A stretch of 64,000 nucleotides of DNA. Source: Chlorokybus atmophyticus. Taxonomy: Eukaryota > Streptophyta > Chlorokybophyceae > Chlorokybales > Chlorokybaceae. The stretch lies in the NCBI GenBank assembly GCA_009103225.1, contig RHPI01003369.1:1585869-1649868 (forward strand), given 5' to 3'. A program made the position numbers and the translations under genes. Positions within the stretch are counted from its first letter, which is position 1, and the number at the start of each line of letters is the position of its first letter. Positions 50,297 through 62,878 of this stretch are shown here, piece after piece. Below the pieces are notes generated by a model. That model was not told the DNA's origin and did no database searches. It was given only the letters and a program-made list of their open reading frames with translations.

Positions 50297-52804
50297 ATGG
50301 CGGCAGCGGCAGCGGCGGCGGCAGTGGCGGTATCCGGGCCGCACGCATTGCCCCGCAGCAAGCACGAGTTGCTGTTTCAATCCAATCGGCGAAGGGCAGC
50401 ACCGCCTGGTTTGGCATGCAGGCATCCCCTAAGGCGCCTCCCTCTCACCGCCGCCTCCGCCTCCACCTCCGCCTCCTCCTCTTCCTCCTCTCCCTCCTCG
50501 CCGCCGGCAGCGCCCTCGTCGTCAGCATCCCCCTCTGCTAATGCGGTTGAGCTGCGGGTGTCGGTGCTGGGCGGAGTGGGTGACGTGGAGCGGGCGGAGT
50601 GGGACGCCTGCGCCGCCGGAGCTGGGCCTGACCCCTCCTCCCCAGGCAACCCCTTTGTCTCCTGGGACTTTCTCAAAACCCTAGAAGACTCTGCCTCGGC
50701 CACCAGGCTTCAAGGCTGGGCGCCCTGCCATCTCGCTGCTCGCAATGCTTCCGGCAACTTGCTGGGCGTCATGCCCCTGTACCTGAAGAGGTGAGGTGCA
50801 ATGCATGCAATCAACATAGCACTTGCCGAGCAGAGCGGCTTGTAGCTGCCTTGCCACATGCATACCATTACCAGCATGAGCGCATGCAGTTGGATTTCAG
50901 GAGACATCGTCTTTGTCGCTGAGCGCCGTAGCCAATTGCGCAAGCTGAAACATCTCAATTGCCACATGCATGCTGCTTTTTAGCACGAGTGCACTGAATA
51001 CTATGTGAGAAGCTGTGAAGCTGTGTTCTCTGCGAGCACAGTCATAGCTGACGCAGGCATCTCAGGCAGTCTAGTGGCGTTTGCTGTCTGCGACAATGGC
51101 AGAGGAGGACGGTCATTGCCATTGTTGAATGGACATGTCTTAGGCACATCTAGCACTTGTTGGTACATGCATTAGATGTTGCTGCGCTTGCTGTCCAGTG
51201 TAGTAACCATGAATGTGGTGGATAGCAATGGCAAGCTGTCTGCTCGTGTGTGCGTGGATTGTCTCATGCAAACGCTGTGTGACACATTCCAAGGATATCA
51301 GCTCGCCATCATTGCTGTAATAACAGTCGCTGCAGGAGTCACATGCATGAAGTCTATGCTGTTATACAGTCATGTGTGCATATCCTATGTAAGTGCTCGC
51401 ATTTCCAATGTGAAGCAGCAGGAGTTTATACTGATTGCATGTGAACGAAGTGCATATCAGATCACAGTGTTGTTGCTGTCTGGATGTGGTGCGTGTGCTA
51501 TTGCTCGCTGCGCTGTACTGTTACACAACATCAGCAGCGTCTGATGTACATCACCATTATGCTTGCAGCCACTCGTATGGCGAATACGTGTTCGACCACT
51601 CCTGGGCGTCGGCGTACGCACGCTACGGGCGTTCGTACTACCCGAAGCTGCAAAGCTGCGTGCCATTCTCACCGGTGACAGGTCCTCGCCTCCTCACAAG
51701 ACAGGGGTCGGGCCCAGAGGTGATGGCAGTTCGCGCCGGGCTCGCACGCTCTGTAGTTGAAGTTGCAGAACAGTTCAATGTGTCATCTGCACATGTGACA
51801 TTCCCGACACGCGATGACTGGAACGTGCTCGCCTCTGAAGGCTTCCTGCAACGTGTTGGGGTGCAGTACCACTGGTCCAACAGAGGATACAAAGACTTTG
51901 AGGACTTCCTGGCTGCATTGAAACAGGTGCGCTGAGGGTTGAGTGTGCTGTAGGTTGTGCGTGAGTCTTTGGTTGGCACTTGCGAGCATGGGTTGAATAT
52001 GTTGTGCATTTGAACCGATGGCAAAACATTGCTTGGCATTCGTGTCTTGCAAGGCTCTTGCACAGCATGCTGAGCGCATGGCTTGCTTCGCAAGCTGTCA
52101 TTGCATTGCTTGGTGGGTGATTTTCTACCTGTTGTAAGCACGGTGCATGAGCTAGTGCCGGGAGCTTGTGTGTGTGTGTCATGCATCTGATGTGGCAATG
52201 TTGAGCGCGCGTTCAGAGCCGGCGCAAGTCCATCCGGCAGGAGCGGAAGAAGGTGAAGGCGATGGGTGTGGAGGTGGTGCCTCTGACAGGGTCGGACCTG
52301 CGGCCGGAGCACTGGGCGGCGTTCTACACGTTCTACCGCAACACTACATCCCGCAAGTGGGGTCAGGCGTACCTCACCAGGGAGTTCTTTGAGCTCCTGG
52401 GCGAGCGCATGGCCGACAGGATTCTCCTTGTTATGGCACGTGCTGAGGGCAAGTGGATTGCCGGTGCTTTGAACCTTATTGGTGATGATGCTTTGTATGG
52501 GAGAAACTGGGGATGCATTACGCCCGAAGACAAGTACCCGGGCCTTCACTTTGAGGTGTGTTACTACCAAGCGGTGGAGTGGGCTATTGCACACGGGCTT
52601 GCGCGGGTCGAGGCGGGCGCGCAGGGTGAACACAAGATCCCGCGGGGGTACTTGCCCACGCAAACGTACTCTGCGCACCTTGTGCGTGATGAGGCCTTCA
52701 GCGATGCTCTCAGCCATGCGCTCAGGCGCGAGAGGGTGCAGATGCAGCAGGTCATGGATATGTTGGGCGATGACGACCCGTTCAAGCGCACCCCTGCTCC
52801 CTGA
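50297..52804 (+). CDS. FemAB-like (DUF482) GNAT-fold protein with probable plastid leader
   Basis: Three exons join cleanly: 50297-50790, 51569-51926 and 52217-52804, about 479 residues. Residues 1-80 are Ala/Ser/Pro-rich with basic residues and few acids, typical of an algal plastid transit peptide. The mature part follows the FemAB-like family (PF04339): NPFVSWDFLKTLEDS, GWAPCHL, LGVMPLYLK, then across the first intron HSYGEYVFDHSWASAYARYG and YYPKLQSCVPFSPVTGPRLL, and in the last exon AFYTFYRNTTSRKWG, ALYGRNWGC, FEVCYYQAVEWAI and GAQGEHKIPRGYLPTQTYSA. Bacterial members are about 370-400 residues, matching the mature length. The family is annotated as peptidoglycan-biosynthesis-like acyltransferases, but no substrate is established to my knowledge, so the reaction is left open. 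The first intron (778 bases) is the longest in the genes here. Confidence 0.85.
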
Positions 52805-54544
52805 TGAATAAGTGTTGGTCCATCTGCATTACAAAGTTGATGAGTTGATGCGAAGGCAAAGGTGATGTAACAAGCTGTACATATGTTGAAGCAAAAGCGC
52901 GCTTATATTAGTTGCGTGTAGCTAGTGCTGCTGCTGTGAATAACAAACATTTGAAGCACGCCATTGTGCTGTTGTGAGTGAACAGTTGTGCAGGCTAGGG
53001 AACTGGTTGTTAGGCCTAGTTGTTGATGAACATGTGCTCGCAGCTGTGAATATCACTTGTACTTGTTGTTGTTCTGCTTGCCGCTCAAGCATGTCGTTCG
53101 TATTGGCTCCCTACTGCAGAATGTGGTGACTCAGGTGGTCAATTGCTGCGTAGGGCTGTTGCTGCCCATGTTGTGCATGGTTCAATATCACCATGTTGCA
53201 TATGCGCAATGCCACACTGTACCCCCTGCGCGCATTAGCAATGCTGCCCCACGCCGAAGTCGTCACAGACATTGCATTCAGGGTTCAACATGCAGACGGA
53301 ACTTGGCTCAGGTCCTGGCTGCCACAGACACCACCCAACCAAACCAGAACATGCACTGCACAAGAGCACATGAATGGCACAAGCCCAGTGCCACCAGCAC
53401 TGCACGCACAGCACTGCGGACGTGGACATTGCATGAGGGTTGACGCAGCACAACACTGCAAGCGATGCAGCGATGGAGCAAGCGGAAGAAGCGCAGAGAG
53501 GCGGAGGGGGAGGAGAGGGGAAGGGAGTTGTCGTCACTGCTGCTCATGTTGACGTTGTGTGCAACTATCAACCGCTGACCACGGCCCATGTGGGCAGGTA
53601 CTACATGCATGTACTGACTGCTATGGCTAACGGGGTGCGGGTAGAAGAGTAGGTAGTAAAGTTAGTACATAATTGTAGCCCGGTGGTCTACATAAACGGT
53701 GTGAGCTGTACATCATGCTGAGTCCATTGCATGTGTCGTGCATTTGCGTACGTGTCGCGCATTTTCTGTACACAGGGGCCAGCAACAAGGCAACCATACC
53801 ACGATATGAACGAATCAGAGCATCTACGCTCATGTGTACAAAGTGTGCGGTTATGCAATGATTGTGCATTCTTACACAATAGTTGCAACTACTGCGTTGC
53901 ATGGTGGTACATTCAAGCAGGGACGCGCACTGTCACATCAATGCATTGGACTGCAATGCACAAGTTTGCAACATGCTTACTTCACATAGGTGCACACCTA
54001 ATGCTGAGCTGGACAATTCATACAACCCGTCAACTCCTTGGTGCATGCCTTGCCTAACTGTCTAACTGCGTGCATCGTATTGTGATGCCAAATCTACTTG
54101 CTGTTGTCATGGGCACTGCCATGGCGCATGCGTACAATCGCAACTCAATGCTCAAAGGTACAATCCAAATTGTGGCAGCAATAACAGCAGTCACTGCAGC
54201 TGCGCATGACACGATGCGTACCATTTCAGTTTGATACTCAAGGGTACAATCCAAGTTGTAAGTTGTGGCAGCACTGGCAGAGAAAACACTCACGCATGCA
54301 GCTGCACATGACAAGACACGAGACAACCCTCTTTCACAACCAAATTGGATTCAAGCACACAAAACTGAGCTTCAGGTTCAAGGCTCACATCCTCTCGTAA
54401 CACACCAGTCACACATCCTACGCACGCTTTACAGACTATCTATGCCAGACGGTCGATCTACTACAGCAGTAGTTTTATTCCAACTCACGCTTTGGACACA
54501 CTGTTTCTCACTCAAGCCCGCTGTACATTGATACCGTTAATCGC
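52805..54544. other. Intergenic DNA between convergent genes
   Basis: Lies between the ends of the FemAB-like gene (+) and the bicupin gene (-). No third gene is supported. A purine-rich stretch occurs at about 53480-53530. Confidence 0.55.
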
Positions 54545-56643
54545 TCACTCTTTGGCCCAGCCAAAGAAACTGCTGCTCTTGCCTCCTTCCTCCTTGCCAC
54601 ACTCCTTGTTAGCAGCAAAGGCACAGTCCTCGGCTTTCTCAAAAATCTCACAAGCCTTCTTCTCATCGATGTCGAAGACAGTTGCCAAGTAGCCCTCGTG
54701 GGTCTTGAGCTTCTTGTACACATTCTCCTTGCCTGGAGGGTACCAGATACACATCCAGTGGGTGGGTCAGTGCCTCGTGTGCATGCATGAAGTACTTAAC
54801 AGGAGACAATGCATCAAGACCCATCAGACAAATCTTGTTGTTCACCCAAATTACCTGCCAGCATTGTTGGCTTGATGCAGGAATCGCCGGCAAAGGTGAG
54901 AATCTCGGCATCTTCCTCGCAGTCTCCAATGCAAGCATCCGCGTGCGCCTGCAACGACAGCCAATAAGGCAACCTAGATAACCTGAACTTGCCAATGGCA
55001 TCGCACAAGTTGAAGAGGTACTTTCAGAGCGTGCATATAACGCTCACAGGTGGAACGATGAACATGTCGCCCTCCTTCAGCTCCTTGCGCGCGACGTTCT
55101 CGCCCCTGGTGTTGACCAACTCGAGTTTCATCTTGCCTTTGATCACGACGCTGACCGTTGCAACGTTATTCCAGTACTTGGGAAGGCCAATGGTACCCTG
55201 CATTCGCACACATTGCAACATCAAGGCAAAATCTCACAACAAGTAAAGGAGTGGGTGTAGTGTTCACCTTCTTGAGGTGGGTATAAGCTGCAGAGAAGCC
55301 GGCCTTCTGGGTTGCGGGCCATGTCTTGTCCATGCAAGCCTTCATGCAGGACCCGCGCTCCTCAACTAGGCTGGGGAGCTGCTTCAGAGGGCAGACAAAG
55401 TACCTCATACCGTCCGTCATCTCCGTGTATGCCTGCGAAACAGCACAGCAGGTGTTAGACAGCAACTCTTGGTGTCACAGCATAACATGCCTTCCAACAT
55501 ACCTCGTCGTCGTAGCCCTTCTCCTTGCACTTCTTGTCAAAGTCAAAGCCGATGGCATTGCGCTTCTTCTTCAGCTCCTTGGCCTGGGCATTGATCATCC
55601 AGCGCATCAGAGCACAACCTGGGATGCACAAAGTATTGTGTGGCTATGGCATGACCTCATACCAAGTCCTCATCAATGTCATAAGCGGAAGCCAGCGTCT
55701 TGACATCAAAGCCCTTAAGCACGCCCTGGAACTCGAGCTTCTCAGAGTCACCGGCCAGCTTGAGGAAAGGCGGGTCGGGCAGGTACTTGTACTCCGTTGG
55801 TGTGAAGCGCCTGAAGAGTGGGGACGAAGTGTTCTTGTCAATGCACAGACAGACGACTGCATGGATGAAGTAACATGTTACGTTACGAGTAACAAGCTGC
55901 TTGCAAGGATACTTACGCCAAGCAGACCATGCAGGCCTTGTCTTTGCCAGGGTTGTAGATGGCATTGGCATGGCCGCAAGGAAGCATGACCAGCTCACCG
56001 GTCTTCACGCGGCCCATTGGCAGTGGGAAGCCCTTGAGGGTTGAGCGCCACTCTAGCTCACCTGAGAATTTACAACATGGCAGTCATGCATGCACATGTG
56101 CAGGTGGAGTCACAAAAGTGATCTTGAAGGTGCAAAAGCTGCTGCCCCAAGATAGCAACCTTCTTTGACGTAGCATGTGTATGCTGCTTCACATGAAGCC
56201 GGGAAGTGCACTGCACATGGTTCCACCTCCACGCCGAAGAGGCAGTACCCCATCTAGCATAGCAGGAGTTAGTCGAACAACTGAGAGTTTTTAACTCTTG
56301 CATGCAATGCAGCAATGGTAGTAGAAGCAGCTGGTGCAGACTTCCGCCCACAGATCTCACCTCCTTCAGACGCTCATTTTCCAAAGCCATCAGCTTGCCG
56401 CCCTTCTCCTCAAGGACCGTCTTGGCCTCCTCCTTGAGGCTCTGGACATACTCGCGCTTCCCCTGAAAAGCGCAAGCATCAAACATGCATGCATTGTTGG
56501 CACCCAGTGCACAATCACATGATGGAAGGTGGCTGCATGGCCACAGTGCAGCACGATGTAGCTCAAACCTCTGCGGCTGCTGCGGTTACTGAAGCTCCCA
56601 GCAGCAGAACGAAGGCCAGCAGTAGTACCAAACAGCGAGCCAT
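54545..56643 (-). CDS. Secreted cysteine-rich bicupin (globulin/germin-like)
   Basis: Ten exons on the minus strand: 56643-56569, 56462-56361, 56253-56160, 56061-55917, 55810-55663, 55618-55503, 55432-55268, 55197-55048, 54948-54855 and 54732-54545, about 425 residues. Exon 1 is a signal peptide (MARCLVLLLAFVLLLGASVT). Two cupin halves are visible: AAYTCYVKEGELEWRS...GELVMLPCGHANA, and VATVSVVIKGKMKLEL...EGDMFIVPPAHADA. Each has G-x5-P-x-x-H-A-x-A. Each is followed by a segment like that of seed globulins (FLKLAGDSEKLEFQGVLKGF...LASAYDID and LTFAGDS...LAGKENVYKKL...LATVFDID). Many Cys suggest disulfides in the secretory path. The full metal-binding His set is not present, so storage or binding is likelier than enzymatic oxidation. 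The exon 5/6 junction is one base out of phase. Confidence 0.75.
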
Positions 56644-58023
56644 TGTTGCCACACACGTAGTGGCTGCACTTGCAAGTTTAAACCAAGGCTAGAACCCCAC
56701 AAGCGAGCAAATACCAAGAAAGCAAGAAGCCAGCAAGCGCGTGAGGGTGTAAGTATGAGGCTGGCTTTGTTTATACTAGGCAGAAGAGGACATGAAAAGC
56801 GTCACCGCTGCTGTCAAGCTGCTTTTCATTCCTGCTAGTGCTGGAGCCTGCTGGATGCTTGCAGCCACCTCAGCAGCAAGCTGGGCTGCATGCTGCATGC
56901 TGGTGTGGCAGCTGGCGAGGCATGGAGTGCTTTGGCCTGATGACTGGGCTCGGCTCCAGGCCATCAGGCCATCAGGTGGGCCGCGCCAAGGCATCGCCAC
57001 GAACTACTACACTTCAGCTGCTGCCAGCAAGTGAAAGACATTTCTGTGCAAAACCTATCACGTGGTGTCACAGCAGCTGATCAAATGAAGTGACATTGAC
57101 CTCAATTGCAAGTAGCAAGGGGGATGCAGTGACACACATCTTCTCTGCATACCCGGTACACACACACGATTGCTCTACTACGTACATGTACGCACAAACA
57201 ATTGTGTGTACAAAATGCGGTTGTAGGTGTCAAAGAATGTACACAAGCATGTATATATCCTCTTTGTGATTTCATACATCAACATAATTAAAGTGTTCAT
57301 GGTTTTAAGTTTTGGTTTATGCGGCTACCAGCCGCAAGCTATCAAACAGCTTGCTGAGTGTAATGTGGCTGAGTGATATGAAATTGCTTTGCTTAATGGA
57401 CGTCCTGCATATATACAGCTGCACATGGGGACTCTTGTCGCTCATAATAGCACACCGGTGTTAGCAGCAACTTATATAAACCTGTCGTAAAATAAACATT
57501 ATAGACAATAAGTTACACCACATTTCAATATCTTATCATATCATTGCGTATCTTACAGCGATCACATTGAAGAATATCATTCAATGCATTCAACAATATT
57601 TGCAGATATCAGGTATTTAAGCAAGATATATAGCACATTTTGGTTACAAGCATATGCTCACATTATGTCAAACATGTTTACATACGGTTTTCCATGTAGG
57701 ATCCTATTTAAGGCTAATTGTTATTACAAAAGGTGGAACATGTATGTTATTATTTCGTTGTGATGGCTAGCGGTATACGTAAGCAATGCAGCATGCCTAA
57801 ATTATACTAATGCCAATTGTATTTTATATGTTACCACAAAACCACCAATATATATTTTACATTTTAATTTGTATTCAATTCGAACAATCACTGTCAAAAG
57901 TTTTATGCAAATGTAAGGGGGGGGGCGAGGGGGGAGGGCAAAGGTGGGGGAGGGCAAAGGAAAGGAAAAGACAAAAGTTCATTTGCCAGCTCCGTACGCG
58001 CGTTGCTGAAGTCTGTACAATGT

Positions 58024-58078
58024 ATGATATGTGCAAGCCTTGCACATATCATTTATGTGCAAGGGCGTTGCACATAAA
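58024..58078. repeat. Two adjacent related hairpins
   Basis: 58024-58037 pairs with 58039-58052 (14 bp, perfect, 1-base loop). 58052-58062 pairs with 58068-58078 (11 bp, perfect, 5-base loop). All four arms carry the word TGTGCAA or its complement, so one hairpin appears to be a partial copy of the other. Confidence 0.95.
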
Positions 58079-58314
58079 GATTCGTAATTTTTATCTGTTG
58101 CTTGCATACACACCATGCTTATGCATCCAGCAACATTTTATGGTTTCATTCAATGAGTGGCAGCTTGCTTTTTATGTTTGTATATTGAAGTTATCATATT
58201 GATTAAAACCATATGTGCAAGTTAAATAATTAATAATAGTTTTCACTTGATCATAATTGCATTGTAATGGTTAATAGTTTGATACTTCCATCTTCAACAT
58301 CATTACAACTTGAA

Positions 58315-58341
58315 CATGACTCACGTTGAACGTGAGTCATG
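58315..58341. repeat. Perfect 13-bp hairpin
   Basis: CATGACTCACGTT and AACGTGAGTCATG flank one G. It lies about 500 bases upstream of the reductase start. Confidence 0.95.
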
Positions 58342-58845
58342 ATATTGATTATAACATAAACCAAAAAATAAAGATCACTTGACAAGCTTGTCAAATGGCT
58401 TGCTACAATATTGTGTTAAGGCTTGATCTCAGCTATTATGGGCTGCCAAGCACAGCTCATGTCATCACAATGAAGTCCACTGCCGGCACGTTCAATGCAC
58501 AGTCATGACGGTGTTCATGTCTCAAGTTGAGACTCTGGGTCAACATCCTTGAAGCTACCAGTACTCACATGCCCGTAGGTGCCCCTACAAATGCCGGCTC
58601 AAAAGCTATGCTGATAACGACGGCATTCCGGTAACGAAGAGGCTGCCGCTGTCCGTGAAGCAAGTTGCGTCACGCAAGTTGCATGCATACGTACAGTTGT
58701 ACGGCCCACGATACCGTGCATGCGGCGTGCAAGCAACTCCGTGTCGCGACGTCAGCTTGCCAGCTGGCACCCACTTAGGGTGTTAAGCGGGCTGCTGTAC
58801 GCGACCAGGACGGCGGTATTGCCGGGGACGTCACTGGCAGGCGCC

Positions 58846-61644
58846 ATGGCTACGGGGGGCAGCATGAGCGTGGACATGGAGCTGGCTGCAGCTGGTTTGA
58901 GCGGGCTGCTGGGCGGGCAGAAGACGCTGGGCGGGACAGCCTTGCTGGCTGCCGCCTCCGCCGCCCTGCTGCTTGTCTCCGCCGCCCTGCTGCTGATCCT
59001 GCGACGTGGCAGGACGAAGGGCGCCGCACCGGGCAAGAGGAAGGTCGTTGCAGGCCAGCTGAGTCATAGCGCTCAGGAGCAGGCTGATGAGCAGGAGGAC
59101 GCAGCTGGCCGTCGACGCGTGCTGGTTCTGTTTGGCACCCAGACGGGCACCGCTGAGGGTTTCGCTCGCGTTGTCGCCGACGAAGCGCGCTCTCGGTAAG
59201 AGTTTCTGTCCAACGCACGCATTTCTTCAACTATGAGTCTTGCCTCGGCAGCAGTAGGGGTAACTGCACGATCAGTTGCAAAGATGTAATCGTTGCAACC
59301 GATGACAGTGACTGCTCGTTAATCATGCTCAGGCAACAGGCAGCTTGGCTGCAGTTGTATAGAAAAACGAGTGGATAGTGTGGAACTTGACATCAGCTTC
59401 AAAGACAAAGCCGTTTTGCATACAAGCAAGCTTGTTGCTCGCACTAGCGTGCAAAGAGTTTGCATTTGTAGCATTCCCACCCCAACCCCGAACTGACTGG
59501 TAGCACGTATACCGCCCAATTGCTGTTGATCTACTCGCATGCAAGCACATCCGTGCATACAAGTAACATCAGCGCTGTTGTCTGTGAATGAATAGGTACG
59601 GTGCACGAGCACGTGTTATGATAGAAGATGTAGAGCACTATGGAGGGGAGGGCATGAAGTCAATTGTATCCGAGCCAATTGTGATCCTGTTGATGGCCAC
59701 ATATGGCGACGGCGAGCCAACTGACAGTGCGGCAGTCTTCTGCAAGTGGTTAGAGGGCCAGGCAGCTGCTGCGGATCCGGATTGCGCGCTTCTCGCGCCA
59801 ACAAGCTTTGCCGTTTTTGGCCTTGGCAACCGGCAGTATGAACAGTTTAACGCAGTAAGTAGTATTGCCAGCTTCATCATGAGTTAACTGCTGTGAATAG
59901 GGTGGTTATGTGTGATGGGTTGGGACAGCTTGTCTTCTGCGCAGGTTGGCAAGGTGGTAGATGCATCATGTTACAAGCTGGGTGGGAAGCGCGTTCTTGC
60001 GCTTGGGCTGGGTGATGATGACGACTGCATAGAGAATGACTTTTCTGCCTGGTAAGCAAAGTGTGCTGGTTAGCAGATGCTGATGCGTGTGACGGTGTCA
60101 TTACATGTGGTTGTATTGATCGCGTTAACCTTTGTTAGGCGGGAGAAGTTGTGGCCAGCTTTGGACCCTTTGTTTGATGAGGAGGATGGGAATGGTCTGC
60201 GGAAGTCCTTCTCTGCAGGGCCCGCTGTGCAGACGGCACCCGCCGAGTACAAATCCATAGTACATGGGGCAAATCATCCCACAGCGCCTTGCAGATTTTC
60301 AACTGAATCCAAGCCGGCAGCCCCTGACCTGCACCACCCTGTATTGGTACCTGTTGCGGTGCGCAAGGAGTTGCACACACCTGCTTCGGAGCGATCCTGC
60401 GTGCACGCAGAGTTTGACATCCGTGACAGCGGGCTGAAGTACGAGCATGGAGACCACATCGGTGTCTTTGCCGAGAATGCCCCAGCCTTAGTTGAAGAGG
60501 CAGCCAGGCTTCTTGGCTTGGACCTGGACTTAGTTTTCTCAGTTGTGCCTCGCGAGGACCAAACAGAGGGCTTTTCTCCCCCATTTCCGTGTCCGTGTAC
60601 AGTCCGCACCGCGCTCGCACAATATTGCGAGCTCCTCACTCCCCCGCGCAAGGCGGGGTTGCTGGCCATGGCGGCGCACGCAAAGGACCCTGCAGATGAA
60701 AGCCGTCTTCGGTTCCTGGCTTCCAATGAAGGCAAAGATGAGTACTCAAGATGGGTCGTTGAGGACTTGCGCAGTGTGTTAGAGGTGAGGAGCAGCATAC
60801 GTACATAATGTGTGCGTTTGCAACAGTCACTGATCCATGGTGCTACAGGCTCACAAGAGGATTGACTGACTCTGAACATCTGGTTGTGCAGGTTTTGGCT
60901 GCCTTTCCATCTGTGCGCTTGCCCTTAGGCGTGTTTTTGGCGTCTGTCGTGTCGCCACTTCAGCCGCGGTACTACTCAATATCTTCATCATCGCGCATGC
61001 ATCCCGATAATATCCACGTGACGGCAGCCGTTGTGCGTGGTCCCACACCCAGCGGGAGGTTGCATGAGGGCGTGTGCTCGTCGTGGCTGTCACGCGCGGA
61101 GCCCGGGACCCATATTGCCCCTGTTTTTGTTCGTTCAACTGCGTTCAAACTGCCAAGCGACTCATCAGCACCCATTGTGATGGTGGGTCCTGGCACTGGC
61201 TTGGCACCGTTCAGAGGTTTCCTTCAAGAGCGCGCTGCACGCAAAGCACAAGGTGTGTCCTTGGGTGAGGCGCATTTGTTCTTCGGGTGCCGGGACAAGT
61301 TGAAAGACTACATCTATCAAGAGGAGCTGCAGAAGTATGCGCAAGATGGTGCTGTGACACACTTGCACGTAGCATTCTCGCGAGAAAAGGGGCGAGAAAA
61401 GGAGTATGTGCAGCATCAAATGATGGCGAAAGCTGCAGAATTGTGGCCTCTTCTATCTCCAAAGGAGCGGGGCGGGTTGGGTGGTCACCTGTATGTGTGC
61501 GGTGATGCCAAGGCTATGGCAAAGGATGTGCACAGAGCGCTTCACTCCATGGTGCAACAGCAAGAGTGCTGTTCAGGCAATGATGCAGAGCTGATTATCA
61601 AGCAGATGCAGCAGGAGGGGCGATACCAGAGAGATGTTTGGTAG
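58846..61644 (+). CDS. CPR: NADPH-cytochrome P450 reductase
   Basis: It transfers electrons from NADPH through FAD and FMN to cytochromes P450 on the ER membrane. Exons: 58846-59195, 59596-59854, 59945-60051, 60139-60784 and 60892-61644, all in phase, about 704 residues. I chose ATG 58846 because it gives the usual length and puts the anchor helix (about residues 31-52) near the N terminus. An upstream in-frame ATG at 58720 would add 42 residues. FMN domain: FGTQTGTAEG (about 96-105), ATYGDGEPTD, FGLGNRQYEQFN and GLGDDDDCIENDF. Connecting and FAD domain: HAEFDIRDSGLKYEHGDHIG, RYYSISSS and GRLHEGVCSSWL. NADPH domain: GPGTGLAPFRGFLQER, FFGCR, YVCGDAKAMAKDVH and the terminal Trp of YQRDVW, which stacks on the flavin. 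The gene looks intact. Introns are 87-400 bases. Confidence 0.95.
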
Positions 61645-62878
61645 TTGCGTGCTTGTTGTTTAGGATTGCTGCGTGATTAGCAATTTGTTTGATAGATAAG
61701 TAGGCTGGATTGCTCAGGAGGGCGCACTCTAGTGCGCCCGTAGTGTGTCGGACAACATTTTGGCCATTGCCATGCAATAATACGCGAGAGTGAGAGAGAA
61801 TGTGTTGAGGGTTTTCCTTCACCCTGTATGCGATGTACACTAGTTATTGGGCAAACGGGAAGCATAACCATTTCTCAACGAAGGAAGCAGACCCCTTGAA
61901 TGTTGTACAAAACTTGATTACACCCAAGGACTCTATCACTCCCTTGTGTTGCCACCTGTGCTTCAGTGTGGCAGGCTCTCGCGTAGTGCTGGTGACCACC
62001 GACGCCGTTTGCACTTTTCATTGCGTCTTCTGGTTGTTGGTCGCAGGAAGGAAACTGCTCATTCAGGGTTAGCACATGATTTGTGAAGCCTCCTCGGGTT
62101 GTCAATGACTAGCTTGCTGTTGCCGAGATCCTGACCCAGGGCTAGAACAGTTGAGCACAGTAGAGTCGATGTGTTCATAATTGGATGACCAACACTTCAC
62201 TATAGCTGTGATAGCATGTGCAAAAACGTACGCCCAATTTATGCACTGCAACAATGTTCATAATTGATGGTGTTATTGCCGAACAGCAAAATGGAGCCAC
62301 ACAGAATTGCAGTCAAACAACAGTTGCAATTGCGTCCTGCTACAACGCCGGGGCTGTTATACAAGCACCGAGCGAACAAAGATAATAACGCCAGAAGCTG
62401 CCAACCACTTGGTGCCAAATCTGGTACATGCTGCAACAAGAAGTTGCACCACTTACTATGTACGTATGTATGTGGCTCCTGTACTGTACTACCTGACCTG
62501 CTGTAAACCACCACCCCGCCCACGTATTTAATCCTATAGTCAGCTACCGTCTGCAAATGTCATATCAGCAATGGTACTGCGCCCTCAACATGCCACTGCT
62601 GCCCTGCGCCACTGGGTAGACGAGGGCACACCACAAACGCCAGCAGCGACTTCAGACTTCTTTACACCTGTGTGCACAAATGCTGCTTTGGTATGCGCGC
62701 ATATTGGCAATTGGGCATGCTTCCGCCCACTATGCAAAATAATAAACCCTACCTGCTTCAGTGTGATAATCCCACAAGAGAGTGCTTTCGCTCACCATGG
62801 CGCATGCCTGATAAGCTCGTGGGTGTGATCAGGTTGTACTCAATCGCAAGCACGCTTCAGTTTGCCGATCATGTGTTA
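61645..62878. other. Intergenic DNA between convergent reductase and RPC1
   Basis: Holds both 3' untranslated regions. No gene supported; the frame at 62571-62828 matches nothing known to me. Confidence 0.55.

Larger units (their letters stand above)
56644..58845. other. Shared upstream region of the divergent bicupin and reductase genes
   Basis: GC-moderate to 57050, then AT-rich, with the hairpins at 58024-58078 and 58315-58341. An 80-codon frame at 56792-57034 has no recognisable homology. A G-rich run lies at 57917-57960. Confidence 0.5.

Noticed and set aside
56792-57034. Open frame of 80 codons upstream of the bicupin gene
   Set aside because: Hydrophobic and Ala-rich, but no homology, no extension by exons, and it lies where the bicupin promoter should be.
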